Under the pieces are notes generated by a model, which worked only from the letters and a program-made list of their open reading frames with translations, made no database searches and was not told the origin of the DNA. The position numbers and the translations under genes were made by a program. Shown here piece after piece: positions 50,406 to 61,591 of a stretch of DNA of 64,000 bases. The DNA lies in the NCBI GenBank assembly GCA_023150275.1, contig JAKLLG010000010.1:1-64000 (forward strand), in the 5' to 3' direction. How positions within the stretch are numbered: position 1 is the stretch's first letter; every line of letters starts with the position of its first letter. The DNA is from Rhodocyclaceae bacterium. GTDB lineage: Bacteria; Pseudomonadota; Gammaproteobacteria; Burkholderiales; Rhodocyclaceae.

Positions 50406-51017
50406 TCAGGCGGCCGGTGTCGCGGCGGACGCCGCTTCTTCGTCGCTGCCGCCCTTCTTGGCAACGATGGAGACGACCACCGGATTGTCGCTACCGTGCA
50501 GCACGGCAGCCACGCCCTTCGGCATCGACAGTTCCTTGACGTGGATCGACTGGCCGACCTTCAGCTCCTTCAGGTCGACTTCGATGAAAGCCGGCAGATC
50601 GGCCGGCAGGCACGAGACGTCGATTTCGTTCATGGCGTGCGAGACAAGGCCGCCGGAAAGCTTGACGCCCGGAGCGACGTCGGCGTTGACGAAGTGCAGC
50701 GGGACTTTCTGGTGCAGCTTCTTGCTGGCGTCGACGCGCTGGAAATCGATGTGCAGGACAATCGCCTTGTACGGGTGCATCTGGCTGTCACGAAGCAGAA
50801 CCTGTTCCTTCTTGCCTTCGATATCGAGCGTCAGCACGGAGGCGTGGAAGGCTTCCTTGCGCAGGTTCAGCAGGATGGTGTTGTGATCCAGATCGATCGC
50901 CTGGGCAGCTTCGCTGCCCCCGTAGACGATGGCCGGAACACGGCCGGCGCGACGCAGGCGGCGGCTCGCTCCGGTGCCCTGATCGTTGCGCTTCTTTGCG
51001 GTCATTTCGAATTGCAT
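50406..51017 (-). CDS. rplY: 50S ribosomal protein L25 (Ctc form)
   Basis: 203-aa 5S-rRNA-binding protein of the long TL5/Ctc type. The N-terminal L25 domain ([25 protein letters not shown]) is followed by a C-terminal beta domain ([39 protein letters not shown]) and an Ala-rich acidic tail. The ATG at 51017 has a GGGAGT site. Lies between prs and pth, as in most Betaproteobacteria. Confidence 0.96.
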   Translation of the reverse strand: MQFEMTAKKRNDQGTGASRRLRRAGRVPAIVYGGSEAAQAIDLDHNTILLNLRKEAFHASVLTLDIEGKKEQVLLRDSQMHPYKAIVLHIDFQRVDASKKLHQKVPLHFVNADVAPGVKLSGGLVSHAMNEIDVSCLPADLPAFIEVDLKELKVGQSIHVKELSMPKGVAAVLHGSDNPVVVSIVAKKGGSDEEAASAATPAA

Positions 51018-51052
51018 GATTACTCCCGAGTGTTGCTTTGCTACGTTGAAAA

Positions 51053-51076
51053 CCCCGACCCGCGACCAGGTCGGGG
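51053..51076 (-). terminator. Hairpin after prs
   Basis: CCCCGACC / GGTCGGGG arms followed on the minus strand by TTTTC. Located 11 bp past the prs stop. The short U-tract suggests partial termination, letting some transcripts continue into rplY. Confidence 0.55.
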
Positions 51077-51086
51077 GCTGAAAAAC

Positions 51087-52037
51087 CTATTCGACGAAGA
51101 GCGAGGACACCGACTCTTCGTTGCTGATGCGGCGGATCGTTTCGGCAAGCAGTTCGGCCACCGTCAATTGGCGGATGCGCGAACAGGCCAGCGCTTCGTC
51201 CGAGAGCGGAATGGTATCGGTAACGACCAGTTCGTCCAGTTCGGAATTGGCAACGCGCTCGACCGCAGCGCCGGACAACACCGGATGCGTGCAGTAGGCA
51301 ACCACGCGCTTGGCACCGTTTTCCTTGAGCGCGGCGGCCGCCTTGCACAGCGTGCCGGCGGTATCGACAATGTCATCCATGATGACGCAGGTGCGGCCAT
51401 CGACCTCGCCGATGATGTTCATCACTTCCGAAACGTTGGCCTTCGGACGGCGCTTGTCGATGATCGCCAGATCGCATTCGAGGCGCTTCGCCAGCGAGCG
51501 GGCACGGACGACACCGCCGTGATCCGGCGAGACGACCAGCAGATTCTCGTAATTCTGCTTCTGCACGTCTTCGAGCAGGATCGGCAACGCGTAGATGTTG
51601 TCGACCGGGATATCGAAGAAACCCTGGATCTGCTCGGCATGCAGGTCCATCGTCAGCACACGGTCGACTCCGGAGGCCATCAGCATGTTGGCGACGAGCT
51701 TAGCCGCGATCGGCACGCGCGAAGAACGCGAGCGGCGATCCTGACGGGCGTAACCGAAATACGGGATGGCGGCGGTGATGCGGCCGCCGGAAGCGCGCTT
51801 CAGCGCGTCGACCAGAACCAGCATCTCCATCAGGTTGTCGTTCGACGGCGCGCAGGTCGGCTGCAGCACGAAGATATCCTTGCCGCGCACATGCTCGTCG
51901 ATCTCGACGCTGACTTCACCGTCGGAAAAACGGCCGACGTTGGCGCGCCCCAGCGAGATATGCAGACGCTTCGCCACCTCGGCTGCCAGTTTGGGGTTGG
52001 CGTTGCCGGTGAATACCATCAAGCTGTCATAAGCCAT
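51087..52037 (-). CDS. prs: Ribose-phosphate pyrophosphokinase
   Basis: 316-aa PRPP synthase. Motifs: [74 protein letters not shown] and the PRPP loop [14 protein letters not shown]. The ATG at 52037 gives the usual length. Downstream of tRNA-Gln, in the conserved ispE-tRNA-prs-rplY order. Confidence 0.97.
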   Translation of the reverse strand: MAYDSLMVFTGNANPKLAAEVAKRLHISLGRANVGRFSDGEVSVEIDEHVRGKDIFVLQPTCAPSNDNLMEMLVLVDALKRASGGRITAAIPYFGYARQDRRSRSSRVPIAAKLVANMLMASGVDRVLTMDLHAEQIQGFFDIPVDNIYALPILLEDVQKQNYENLLVVSPDHGGVVRARSLAKRLECDLAIIDKRRPKANVSEVMNIIGEVDGRTCVIMDDIVDTAGTLCKAAAALKENGAKRVVAYCTHPVLSGAAVERVANSELDELVVTDTIPLSDEALACSRIRQLTVAELLAETIRRISNEESVSSLFVE

Positions 52038-52124
52038 GTCGTCGCTCCGTGACGGGCCCAAAAACAATACGGGCAGGTCTGCGGCGATGCCTGCGCAGAT
52101 CCGCCCGGATCGGTGAGGAATTCG

Positions 52125-52201
52125 TGGCTGGGGAAGAAGGATTCGAACCTTCGAATGCCGGAATCAAAATCCGGTGCCTTGACCAACTTGGCGACTCCCC
52201 A
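52125..52201 (-). tRNA. tRNA-Gln (UUG anticodon)
   Basis: 77-nt cloverleaf on the minus strand beginning TGGGGAGTCGCC and ending with encoded CCA. The acceptor stem pairs TGGGGA with TCCCCA-type bases, the anticodon loop is TTTTGAT with TTG at the centre, and the T-arm is GGTTCGAATCC. The U1-A72 pair is typical of tRNA-Gln. A strong promoter lies at 52240-52268. Confidence 0.95.
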
Positions 52202-52239
52202 GCGGTCGTCCGCAAGCCGTGCTTTCGAACGAGGCGCGG

Positions 52240-52268
52240 ATGATACAGGAAAAATCAGGGGGCGCCAA
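52240..52268 (-). promoter_or_regulatory. Sigma-70 promoter of tRNA-Gln (and perhaps prs)
   Basis: The minus strand has TTGGCG and TATCAT separated by exactly 17 bp, then a GC-rich discriminator (CCGCGCC) typical of stringently controlled stable-RNA promoters. Predicted start is about 30 nt before the tRNA 5' end. Confidence 0.7.
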
Positions 52269-52361
52269 GCAGCGGTGCGAAGCCGTGTGAAGCCGACTCC
52301 CGTCGCGGTCAATCAGCGCAATCGATCACGGCTCCCGCGCAACCGGGTCTCTATCCGTTAC

Positions 52362-53216
52362 TCAGCAATCAAGGTCGGCGAGCGGATGCCGATCGAGACC
52401 GCGCGCGGCCCAGCCGCGCATCCCGCCCGGCAGCTGGACGAGGACGGCCTCCGCGTCCTCGCGCCGTTCGAATTCAGCGAAGACGCAGGCGCCGGAGCCA
52501 GTCATGCGTACGCGGGCAAAGCCGGACAGCCAGCCAATGTAGTCCACCAGTTCCGGATAGAGCGTACGCGCGACCGGTTCCAGATCGTTGCCGCCGAATC
52601 CCGGATGCCAGTCGCGAACGGCGACCGCCGGCGTATCGCGGCGCAAGTGCGGTGAGCGGAAAATCTCTACCGTCGGCACCTGCACAGGAGGCTCCAGTAC
52701 AACATACCAACGCGGCGGCAATGAAACGGGCGTGAAAGTCTCGCCGACACCTTCGGCAAAGGCGTTCTGCCCATAGACGAAGATCGGCACATCGGCGCCG
52801 AGTTGCAGACCGATCTGCTGCAAGCGGGCGCGCGGCAGACCGAGTTGCCACAGCTGATTCAGCGCCAAAAGCACCGTGGCCGCATCGGAGCTGCCGCCCC
52901 CCAAGCCGCCGCCCATCGGCAGACGCTTGTCGAGCATGATCGTCACCCCCGGACGCCCCGCGGCCTCGGCTTGCAGCAAACGTGCGGCACGAACGGTGAG
53001 ATCCTGTTCCGGAGGCACGTCGGGCAGGGGCGTGGCAAGAACGATTTCGCCGTCAGAGCGGGGCGAAAAGCGCAGCACATCGCCGTGGTCGACAAACCGG
53101 AAAAGGGTCTGCAAGAGATGATAGCCATCGGCACGACGACCGACGACATGCAGGAACAGGTTGAGTTTGGCCGGTGCGGGCCATTCGCTCTCCCAACCGT
53201 ACGCGATGGTGCTCAT
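52362..53216 (-). CDS. ispE: 4-diphosphocytidyl-2-C-methyl-D-erythritol kinase
   Basis: 284-aa GHMP kinase of the MEP isoprenoid pathway. Motifs: PAPAKLNLFLHVVGRRADGY, the ATP loop LPMGGGLGGGSSDAATVL, and the C-terminal VRMTGSGACVFAEF. The ATG at 53216 gives normal length. Lies 10 bp after lolB. Confidence 0.96.
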   Translation of the reverse strand: MSTIAYGWESEWPAPAKLNLFLHVVGRRADGYHLLQTLFRFVDHGDVLRFSPRSDGEIVLATPLPDVPPEQDLTVRAARLLQAEAAGRPGVTIMLDKRLPMGGGLGGGSSDAATVLLALNQLWQLGLPRARLQQIGLQLGADVPIFVYGQNAFAEGVGETFTPVSLPPRWYVVLEPPVQVPTVEIFRSPHLRRDTPAVAVRDWHPGFGGNDLEPVARTLYPELVDYIGWLSGFARVRMTGSGACVFAEFERREDAEAVLVQLPGGMRGWAARGLDRHPLADLDC

Positions 53217-53226
53217 GCGATCGGCC

Positions 53227-53778
53227 TCATTCAAACTGCCATTCCTCGATGCGCAAGCGGAGTTCGAACCCATCGGCCCGTGTCACCAGCAAACGTTCAG
53301 GCAAAGACGCCGCAGCATCGGAATAGTCGTACTCGATGCGCCACCCCGCGTCCTCGGCAAGCGTCACCCGCGCACCCGCATCGCGGGTAACGCGCGCGGA
53401 AGCGTCCGGCTTCCCGCGCAACCATGATGCGAGACGCGTCACAGGCAACTCGTAGCCAAGGGCTTCCCGCATCAGGACCTCGGCATCCGCGGCCTCAAAG
53501 ACGCGCCGTTCGGCAGTTTCCAGGCGGGCACCGCCCGGCTGTATCGTCAGCACGGCCAGCATCTGTCCGAACGGAGAGCTCACTTGCAACTCTTCCAGCG
53601 TACCGTTGCGGCGCCAGAACAGGCGGCCGGCGTAACGCTCACTACCTGAGGAGAGTGAGAAACGGGCATCGACGCTGAAATCCCCACTTGTCCGCTCGCT
53701 GGCGACGGACGGGGCCCGGGCGGTTGATGTGGCGCAGCCGGCGAGCAGCAACGCCATGATCAGGATTACGGAGCGCAT
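53227..53778 (-). CDS. lolB: Outer-membrane lipoprotein receptor LolB
   Basis: 183-aa lipoprotein that receives lipoproteins from LolA and inserts them in the outer membrane. Lipobox LAGC (Cys near residue 15). The fold is recognisable from FSVDARFSLSSGSERYAGRL, the WRRNGTLEELQVSSPFGQML strand pair and LPVTRLASWLRGKP. The ATG at 53778 is preferred to the GTG one codon earlier. Placed between the TPR gene and ispE. Confidence 0.93.
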   Translation of the reverse strand: MRSVILIMALLLAGCATSTARAPSVASERTSGDFSVDARFSLSSGSERYAGRLFWRRNGTLEELQVSSPFGQMLAVLTIQPGGARLETAERRVFEAADAEVLMREALGYELPVTRLASWLRGKPDASARVTRDAGARVTLAEDAGWRIEYDYSDAAASLPERLLVTRADGFELRLRIEEWQFE

Positions 53779-53786
53779 CACCCTGC

Positions 53787-55541
53787 TCAGGGTACGAATT
53801 TCTTGCGCGTCGCGTTCAGCACTTCATTGCCGGGATGCCGCTTGTCCGCCTCTGCCCATGTGCGTTGGGCCTCGTCGCGGCGGTCGAGCAGCCAGAGCAC
53901 TTCACCGAGATGCGCAGCAATTTCGGCATCCGGACGAATGCCGTAGGCACGCTGCAGATGATCGAGCGCCCCCGGAAGATCGCCGCGCTTGTAGAGCACC
54001 CACCCCATGCTGTCGAGAATGAAGGGGTCATCCGGCGCGAGTTGCAGCGCCTTGGCGATCAAATCGCGTGCCTCGTCGAGCTTTATGCCGCGATCCGCGT
54101 AGCTGTAGCCCAGTGCGTTGAAGGCGTGTGCGTTGTCCGGACGCAATTCGATGACGCGGCGCAGGTTGCGCTCGACCACATCCATGCGCCCCAGTCGCTC
54201 GGCGAGCAGCGCTGCGTCGTAGAGGATCTCGGGCTGATCCGGCTGCCCGGCCAGCGCCTGCTCGAGCAGCGCCAGCGCTTCGGCGTCGCGGTTCGCGTCA
54301 CGCAGCAACTGCGCCTCAGCGAGGAGAAACTGCAGTTTCCCCGGCGGGTATCGCGTCGCCGACTCCTGCAGATGCCCACGCGCCATGGAAAGCCCGCCGC
54401 CGCTCTTCAGCAGCAGACTGGAAATACGCACGTTGGCCGACACATACTGTTCGCCGCTGGCGACTTCCCGGTAATAGCCGATCGCCTCGGCATGCGCGCC
54501 CCGATCCTCGGCGATCTGCCCCAGATAGAAGGCCGCTACTCCTTTCTCGGACGCCTCTCCGCGAGCAAGCACTTTTTTCAGCAAGGGCTCCGCCGTCGCC
54601 ACATCGTTCTGCTGCAGCGCCAGAACGGCAACCGGGTAGATCAGCTCAGGGCTGTCCGGCGTATCGGCAAGCAAGCGGGAAAAATGCCGATGTGCGTCCT
54701 TGTAACGTTTTTCGGCAACCAGTCCGCGCGCGAGTTGCAGGCGGACATCGCGCGCATCCGGGTTCGCCTGCAGGAAGCGCTCAAGAATCTCGAAGGCCGC
54801 AGCAGGAGACTCGCGCGCCGCCAGCTGTGCCTCGAACAGTGCCGCCTGATCCCAGTCCGGGCGCAAGGCCTGCGCCTTGCGAATTTCAGCCTTAGCCGCA
54901 GCGCTGTCACCTGCGTGCATTGCTGCCGTCGCGAGCGCGTAATGCGCTTCGGCAATTCCCGAGTAGGGTTGCAGCACCTGCTGCAGCATTCCGAATGCCG
55001 CCACTTTGTCGGGGAAGCGCGCCAGCATGCGGTTCAGGCGCATCAGATTATCGGCCAGATTGTCCTTGTCCTTCTCCAGCAGATAGGCGATGTGGGGGCG
55101 CAACTCGTCGGCCTGCCCACGCAGAATCAGGACGGCGACCAAGGTCTGTCGCGCCACCATTGATTCAGGCTCGATCTCCAGCCAGAGGCGGCTCATATCC
55201 TGCGCAACATCGAAACGCCGCGCGTAGCTCGCAAGCTCCGTGGCACGCTCGATCACCTTGGGGTCGCGCGTGCGAACCGCAAGATCGCTGTAGGCGCCAA
55301 CAGCAAGATCGGTGTTGCCGCGCTGCAGGGCGATTTCGCCGAGCAATACCTGAAAGACAGCCTGACCGGCATTGACGCGACCGGGCACCGTCGCCAGCGG
55401 GGGCACCTTCGCGGCCGGCGCCGGCGCGGCCGCCTTGCTTGACGCCCTGGCTGGCTTGGCGGTGGTTTCGGCAGCCGTTGCCGGCACGGAGAAGGCGAGT
55501 GAGACGGCGGCCGCAAGAGCGGCGCGTTGGATCGGTTTCAT
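53787..55541 (-). CDS. Exported tetratricopeptide-repeat protein
   Basis: 584-aa periplasmic or envelope protein. A signal peptide (MKPIQRAALAAAVSLAFSVP) is followed by an Ala/Pro-rich linker, then about 12 TPR-like helix pairs filling the rest, with clear repeats such as AHAFNALGYSYADRGIKLDE and DPFILDSMGWVLYKRGDLPG near the C-terminus. TPR arrays bind partner proteins; position before lolB suggests envelope assembly. This gene order (TPR-lolB-ispE) is common in Betaproteobacteria. Divergent from mutM. Confidence 0.88.
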   Translation of the reverse strand: MKPIQRAALAAAVSLAFSVPATAAETTAKPARASSKAAAPAPAAKVPPLATVPGRVNAGQAVFQVLLGEIALQRGNTDLAVGAYSDLAVRTRDPKVIERATELASYARRFDVAQDMSRLWLEIEPESMVARQTLVAVLILRGQADELRPHIAYLLEKDKDNLADNLMRLNRMLARFPDKVAAFGMLQQVLQPYSGIAEAHYALATAAMHAGDSAAAKAEIRKAQALRPDWDQAALFEAQLAARESPAAAFEILERFLQANPDARDVRLQLARGLVAEKRYKDAHRHFSRLLADTPDSPELIYPVAVLALQQNDVATAEPLLKKVLARGEASEKGVAAFYLGQIAEDRGAHAEAIGYYREVASGEQYVSANVRISSLLLKSGGGLSMARGHLQESATRYPPGKLQFLLAEAQLLRDANRDAEALALLEQALAGQPDQPEILYDAALLAERLGRMDVVERNLRRVIELRPDNAHAFNALGYSYADRGIKLDEARDLIAKALQLAPDDPFILDSMGWVLYKRGDLPGALDHLQRAYGIRPDAEIAAHLGEVLWLLDRRDEAQRTWAEADKRHPGNEVLNATRKKFVP

Positions 55542-55647
55542 GGTTTCCCTGCGTGCCCGTGTGGAAGGTTGGAAGCTTTCGGGCAATAATGGTTCGGCAT
55601 GTTATGGCCTTTTTTTCCTGCTCTCAAGTCAGTATTTCCCCAGCATC

Positions 55648-56460
55648 ATGCCTGAACTCCCCGAAGTCGAGGTCAGCCGACGCGGCCTCTCGCCCTTCAT
55701 CGTCGGCAAAACGGTCATCACCGCGGTGTCACGGACGTCGCGGCTGCGCCACGACATCCCGCCCGATCTCGACGCCATGCTGGCTGGGCGCTGCCTGCGC
55801 GCGATCGAACGGCGGGGCAAATATCTGCTCTTCGATTTCGGCACCGGTCATCTGCTGCTCCATCTTGGCATGTCCGGCAGCCTGCGGCTGGTTCCCCCGG
55901 GGACGCCGCCCGCGAAGCACGATCATTTCGACCTCTGTTTCGGCGACACCATCATGCGCTATCGCGACCCTCGTCGCTTTGGCGTGATCGACTGGATCGC
56001 TGCGAATCCGCAGAGTCACCCGCTGCTCGCCCCGCTCGGAATCGAGCCGCTCGCCGACGGATTCCACGGCGACTGGCTCCATGCGGCAACACGCCGGCGC
56101 CACGCGCCGATCAAGCCCGTGCTGATGGACAGCCACCTGATCGTGGGAATCGGCAACATCTATGCATCCGAAAGCCTGTACCTCGCCGGCATATCGCCCC
56201 TGCGTGCCGCCGCACGCATCGGGCACGAGCGCTGCGAACGCCTCGCCGACGCCATCAGGAAAACACTGCTCGCGTCGATCGCCGCCGGTGGCAGCAGCGT
56301 CCGCGATTACGTACATAGCGACGGTGGCGCCGGCTGTTTCCAGCTGCAATGCGCGGTTTATGATCGGGACGGAGAAGCCTGCCCTGGCTGCGGAACGCCG
56401 ATACGCAGCACCCGGCAGGCAGGTCGCAGCACCTACTGGTGCCCGCATTGCCAGACATGA
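55648..56460 (+). CDS. mutM: Formamidopyrimidine-DNA glycosylase
   Basis: 270-aa base-excision enzyme for 8-oxoguanine. It begins MPELPEVEVSRRGLSPFIVG, with catalytic Pro1/Glu2, and has the Lys at RRGKYLLFDF, the H2TH region (VGIGNIYASESLYLAGISP), and a zinc finger CPGCGTPI...YWCPHCQT. Full length. Together with the Nudix protein at 9.3 kb it completes two arms of the GO system. Confidence 0.96.
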   Translation: MPELPEVEVSRRGLSPFIVGKTVITAVSRTSRLRHDIPPDLDAMLAGRCLRAIERRGKYLLFDFGTGHLLLHLGMSGSLRLVPPGTPPAKHDHFDLCFGDTIMRYRDPRRFGVIDWIAANPQSHPLLAPLGIEPLADGFHGDWLHAATRRRHAPIKPVLMDSHLIVGIGNIYASESLYLAGISPLRAAARIGHERCERLADAIRKTLLASIAAGGSSVRDYVHSDGGAGCFQLQCAVYDRDGEACPGCGTPIRSTRQAGRSTYWCPHCQT

Positions 56461-56544
56461 AGGCACTCGAATAGATCGCGCCATCTCATTGATTTTTCAT
56501 GCCTGCATGATAGAGTTCGCCCATTCCCCCTCCGTACGGATTCC

Positions 56545-58503
56545 ATGTCCCTCGCGAAACAATTCGCCGCCTACGCCGAATGGCGAAGCCAGCTGGAGCA
56601 TCGCCTCAGCGCGTTGCGTACCTGGCTCAGCGATAACGAACTGAGCGACGCGCAGAGCGAAATGCGTTTCGCCCAACTGGGCGAGCGCCTGCGCGAAGAC
56701 AGGCTCCACGTCGCCTTCGTCGCCGAGTTCTCGCGCGGCAAGTCGGAGCTGATCAACGCGATATTCTTCGCCAACTACGGCAACCGCATGCTGCCCTCCT
56801 CGGCCGGCCGCACGACCATGTGCCCGACCGAACTGATGTACGACCCCGCCAAGCCGCCGCGGCTGGAACTGCTGTCGATCGAGACGCGGGCGAACAATAC
56901 CGGCATCGCCGAATACAAGCGTTTTCCCGACAAATGGAAAATGGTTCCCCTCGACGTAAACTCGGCCGAGGCCATGCAGGAAACGCTGCGCCACGTCAGC
57001 GAGGTCATCCGCGTCGATCGCAGCACGGCGGAACGACTCGGTTTCGCGGTTGACGACAACTCACTGGAAGCCTTCCACACCGGTGAGGATGGTCGTGTCG
57101 AGATCCCGCGCTGGCGCCACGCGGTCATCAATTTCCCGCACCCGCTCCTGCAGCAAGGTCTCGTCATCCTCGACACCCCCGGGCTCAACGCCATCGGCAC
57201 CGAGCCCGAGCTGACGCTGTCACTGCTGCCCAATGCCCACGCCGTTCTTTTCATTCTCGCCGCGGATACCGGCGTCACCCAGTCCGACCTGATCATCTGG
57301 CGCGAGCACATCTGCAGCCCGCGGGGCGGACGCAGCGGCCGGATGGTTGTGCTGAACAAGATCGACGGCCAGTGGGACGAACTGAAAACCGAAGCCGAGA
57401 TCAACGCGGAGATCGCGCGTCAGGCGGAAAGTTGCGCATCGATTCTGTCCCTGCCGCCAACCCAGGTCTTTCCGGTGTCTGCCCAGAAGGGCCTGGTCGC
57501 CAAGATCAACAACGACGCCGAACTGCTGGCACGCAGCCGCCTGCCGGATCTCGAACGCGCGCTCTCGGAGGAGCTGATCCCGGCAAAACGGGAGATCGTG
57601 CGCGACACCACCGAAAACGAGTTCAACGAACTCAACATGCGCGCACGCGCGCTGCTCGAATCCCGGCTAGCCGGCCTGCGCGAGCAGTTGGGAGAACTGT
57701 CTGAACTGCGTGGCAAGAACAAGGGCGTCGTCGAGTACATGATGGGCAAGGTGCGGACGGAGAAGGAAGAGTTCGAGACCGGCCTGCAGCGCTACTACGC
57801 AGTACGCAGCGTGTTCTCCACACTCACCAACCAGCTCTTCGCCCACCTTGGCCTGGACAGCCTGCGCACGCTGACGCAGACCACGCGCGATGCGATGCAC
57901 GAAGCCACCTTCTCCAAGCAGCTTTCCGACGCGATGGCCAACTTCTTCGTATCGCTCCGCGAGGCGCTGGCGCGCTCCAAGCGCGAGGTGGAGGAAATCC
58001 ACAAGATGATGGAGGCGATCTACCGCAAGTTTTCGGTCGAACACGGCCTCAAGCTCGGATCACCGGCAACTTTCTCGCTGCTTCGCTACGAACGGGAAAT
58101 CGACCGTCTCGAAAGCTGGTGCAACATGCACCTCAACACGATGTACCAGTTGCTGCGCCACAAGAAGGGGCACGTCACCCAGAAATTCTTCGAGGAAGTC
58201 GCGGTACAGGTGCGGCGGGCTTTCGAGCACGCGAACCGGCACACCGAGGGCTGGCTGAAGGCGATCATGGCGCCCATGGAAACACAGGTGCGCGAACACC
58301 AGATGCACCTCAAGCGACGGCTGGAAAGCATCAAGCGCATCCATCAGGCGACCGATACGCTGGAGGAGCGCATCGGCGAACTTGATCAGGTAGAGTCGGT
58401 CCTGGTCAACCAGATCCAGGCGCTCGAATCTCTGGCAAAGGATGTCCGGCAGGCGCTCGACGCCTTCATCGCCCCATCCGACCAGATGACGGTAACGCTC
58501 TGA
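56545..58503 (+). CDS. Bacterial dynamin-like GTPase
   Basis: 652-aa large GTPase. G1 is EFSRGKSELIN (residues 61-71), G2 Thr in RTTMCPTEL, G3 ILDTPGLNAIG near 208 and G4 VLNKIDGQWDE near 270. The remaining 380 residues are long helices (YMMGKVRTEKEEFETGLQRY, KREVEEIHKMMEAIYRKFSV, HLKRRLESIKRIHQATDTLE) as in the neck and trunk of dynamin-family proteins. No transmembrane helix or paddle is obvious. A membrane-remodelling or stress role is likely from the family; the partner is unknown. It is a single copy, unlike tandem dynamin pairs. Confidence 0.88.
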   Translation: MSLAKQFAAYAEWRSQLEHRLSALRTWLSDNELSDAQSEMRFAQLGERLREDRLHVAFVAEFSRGKSELINAIFFANYGNRMLPSSAGRTTMCPTELMYDPAKPPRLELLSIETRANNTGIAEYKRFPDKWKMVPLDVNSAEAMQETLRHVSEVIRVDRSTAERLGFAVDDNSLEAFHTGEDGRVEIPRWRHAVINFPHPLLQQGLVILDTPGLNAIGTEPELTLSLLPNAHAVLFILAADTGVTQSDLIIWREHICSPRGGRSGRMVVLNKIDGQWDELKTEAEINAEIARQAESCASILSLPPTQVFPVSAQKGLVAKINNDAELLARSRLPDLERALSEELIPAKREIVRDTTENEFNELNMRARALLESRLAGLREQLGELSELRGKNKGVVEYMMGKVRTEKEEFETGLQRYYAVRSVFSTLTNQLFAHLGLDSLRTLTQTTRDAMHEATFSKQLSDAMANFFVSLREALARSKREVEEIHKMMEAIYRKFSVEHGLKLGSPATFSLLRYEREIDRLESWCNMHLNTMYQLLRHKKGHVTQKFFEEVAVQVRRAFEHANRHTEGWLKAIMAPMETQVREHQMHLKRRLESIKRIHQATDTLEERIGELDQVESVLVNQIQALESLAKDVRQALDAFIAPSDQMTVTL

Positions 58504-58576
58504 CCTAAGTCGTATTTTCGCCCGATCCGGCGGGCGTTATCATCGCGCATCTGAATCTGGACGCGCGAACTGCCGG

Positions 58577-60175
58577 ATGGCCCCCTCCGACTACAAGCCG
58601 ATCATCCGCTCGAGCGTGGCCAGCACCATATCGTGGCGGCTCGTCATCGGCCTGATCATCTGGATCGCGGCCTCCGTGGGCGCCACTGCCTGGGTCGTCA
58701 GAAGCAGCCTGAACACTGCAGAGCGGGAGTTTCTCGAGTACGGGGAACATTTCCACGCGCAGCTTCGTGACAAGCTGCGCGCCAACGAGGCCGTTCTCTA
58801 CGGATTCTCGGCCTTCCTCGGCGCCATTCCGCGGGACGATCATTTTTCCGCCAGCCAGTATGCGCGCTCGATCCTCGAGCGCTATCCGCACATCTACATG
58901 CTTGAAGTCGTTCGCCGCGTATCGCGCAGCGATCTCGCCGCCTTCACGCAGCAAATGCGCCGCAAATGGCATCGAAATTTCGAGGTGCGCCGCTTCGATT
59001 ACCGTGGCGAACGGGAATGGGCGCCGCTGCAGGACAAGTCAGCCTACTACCCGGTGATTCTCGCGGAACCCGAATCGGAAGCCTCGCGTCAGGTCCTGGG
59101 CCTCGACATCGACTCCCTGCCCGGATTGCGCTCGGCACTGACGCGCTCCGAATTGCAGGGCACGCCGTCGGCCAGCGAGTCCTTCCGGCTGGTGGAAGGC
59201 GATCAGGCGTATGTGCTGTTCCGGCCAATCCAGAACGCCCCCGGCGCTGCGAAAAACGGCGGCCTGATGGGTGACACCACCTATGCATTGATGGTGGTCC
59301 GCGCGCGCGATCTGCTGCCAGTGCAGAGCACGCTCAACCCGGCGATCGGGCATGCGGCGTCTATGGTCATCGGCGGAAGTGCGACAGGCCTTTTCGCGCT
59401 GACCCCGTCGCTGCCGCCTCCCGTAGGCTCCGGATTTTTCGAGCCACTGCGCATCGAACGAACCCTGGACGACCTCTCGCAATCGATCAATCTCTCCCTG
59501 GAGCGACGGATCGGGATCAGCGACCTGTCCGGAATCGGCCTCGTAACCGTCGCACTGGCCTCGATGTTCAGTCTGACCATGCTCCTCGGCTACGCTGGCA
59601 GCCTTCACCAGCGCGAACGGCGACGCGAGGAAGAACTGCGCGCCATCGAGCATCTGGCCTTGCACGACCAGCTGACCGGGCTGCCGAATCGCTTTCTGCT
59701 GCTCGGCAGGCTGGAGCAGGTGCTGACGACGGCACAGCGTCACGGCACGAAGCTCGCCGTGATGTTTCTCGATCTCGATGGCTTCAAGCCGATCAACGAC
59801 CGCTACGGCCATCATGCAGGCGACGCACTGCTCAGGGAAATCGGCTGGCGTCTGCGCCAGTGCATTCGTGACTGCGACACCGTGGCCCGCCACGGCGGCG
59901 ACGAGTTCGTGGTGGTACTCACCGACATGCGCGAGACACCGGATGCAGCCTCGGTCGCGGAAAAAATCCTGCTTGCGGTCGCTGAGCCGCTGGAAATCGA
60001 AGGCGAGATCCTGCACGTCACGACGAGCGTCGGCATCGCAATGTTTCCGGAGGCGGGGAGTGACGCCGAAACCCTGCTGCGTGCTGCCGATGCCGCCATG
60101 TACGAGGCAAAGGCAGAAGGCCGCCGGATCTACCGTTTCGCCACAGCCGGTGTTTCGGCACCGCTGGCGTCCTGA
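58577..60175 (+). CDS. CHASE-GGDEF diguanylate cyclase
   Basis: 532-aa membrane protein. Helix 1 lies near 22-42, followed by a periplasmic CHASE-type sensor (about 50-290: YGFSAFLGAIPRDDHFSASQ, RYPHIYMLEVVRRV, YYPVILAEP), a second helix near 315-335 and a GGDEF domain (ALHDQLTGLPNRFLLLGRLE, MFLDLDGFKPINDRYGHHAG, RHGGDEFVVVL). The signature is intact, so it should make cyclic-di-GMP in response to a small external ligand. Second diguanylate cyclase in the window. Confidence 0.92.
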   Translation: MAPSDYKPIIRSSVASTISWRLVIGLIIWIAASVGATAWVVRSSLNTAEREFLEYGEHFHAQLRDKLRANEAVLYGFSAFLGAIPRDDHFSASQYARSILERYPHIYMLEVVRRVSRSDLAAFTQQMRRKWHRNFEVRRFDYRGEREWAPLQDKSAYYPVILAEPESEASRQVLGLDIDSLPGLRSALTRSELQGTPSASESFRLVEGDQAYVLFRPIQNAPGAAKNGGLMGDTTYALMVVRARDLLPVQSTLNPAIGHAASMVIGGSATGLFALTPSLPPPVGSGFFEPLRIERTLDDLSQSINLSLERRIGISDLSGIGLVTVALASMFSLTMLLGYAGSLHQRERRREEELRAIEHLALHDQLTGLPNRFLLLGRLEQVLTTAQRHGTKLAVMFLDLDGFKPINDRYGHHAGDALLREIGWRLRQCIRDCDTVARHGGDEFVVVLTDMRETPDAASVAEKILLAVAEPLEIEGEILHVTTSVGIAMFPEAGSDAETLLRAADAAMYEAKAEGRRIYRFATAGVSAPLAS

Positions 60176-60180
60176 AAAGA

Positions 60181-60214
60181 AAATGCTGCCACCGGCAGCC
60201 CGGTGGCAGCATTT
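60181..60214. terminator. Bidirectional terminator between the CHASE-GGDEF and ferredoxin genes
   Basis: Fifteen-bp arms AAATGCTGCCACCGG / CCGGTGGCAGCATTT with a 4-nt loop. The minus strand continues TTTTCTTTTC, making a strong terminator for the ferredoxin operon. Confidence 0.85.
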
Positions 60215-60234
60215 CCTGAAACCGCGTCAGAAGA

Positions 60235-61587
<1,353 letters not shown>

Positions 61588-61591
<4 letters not shown>

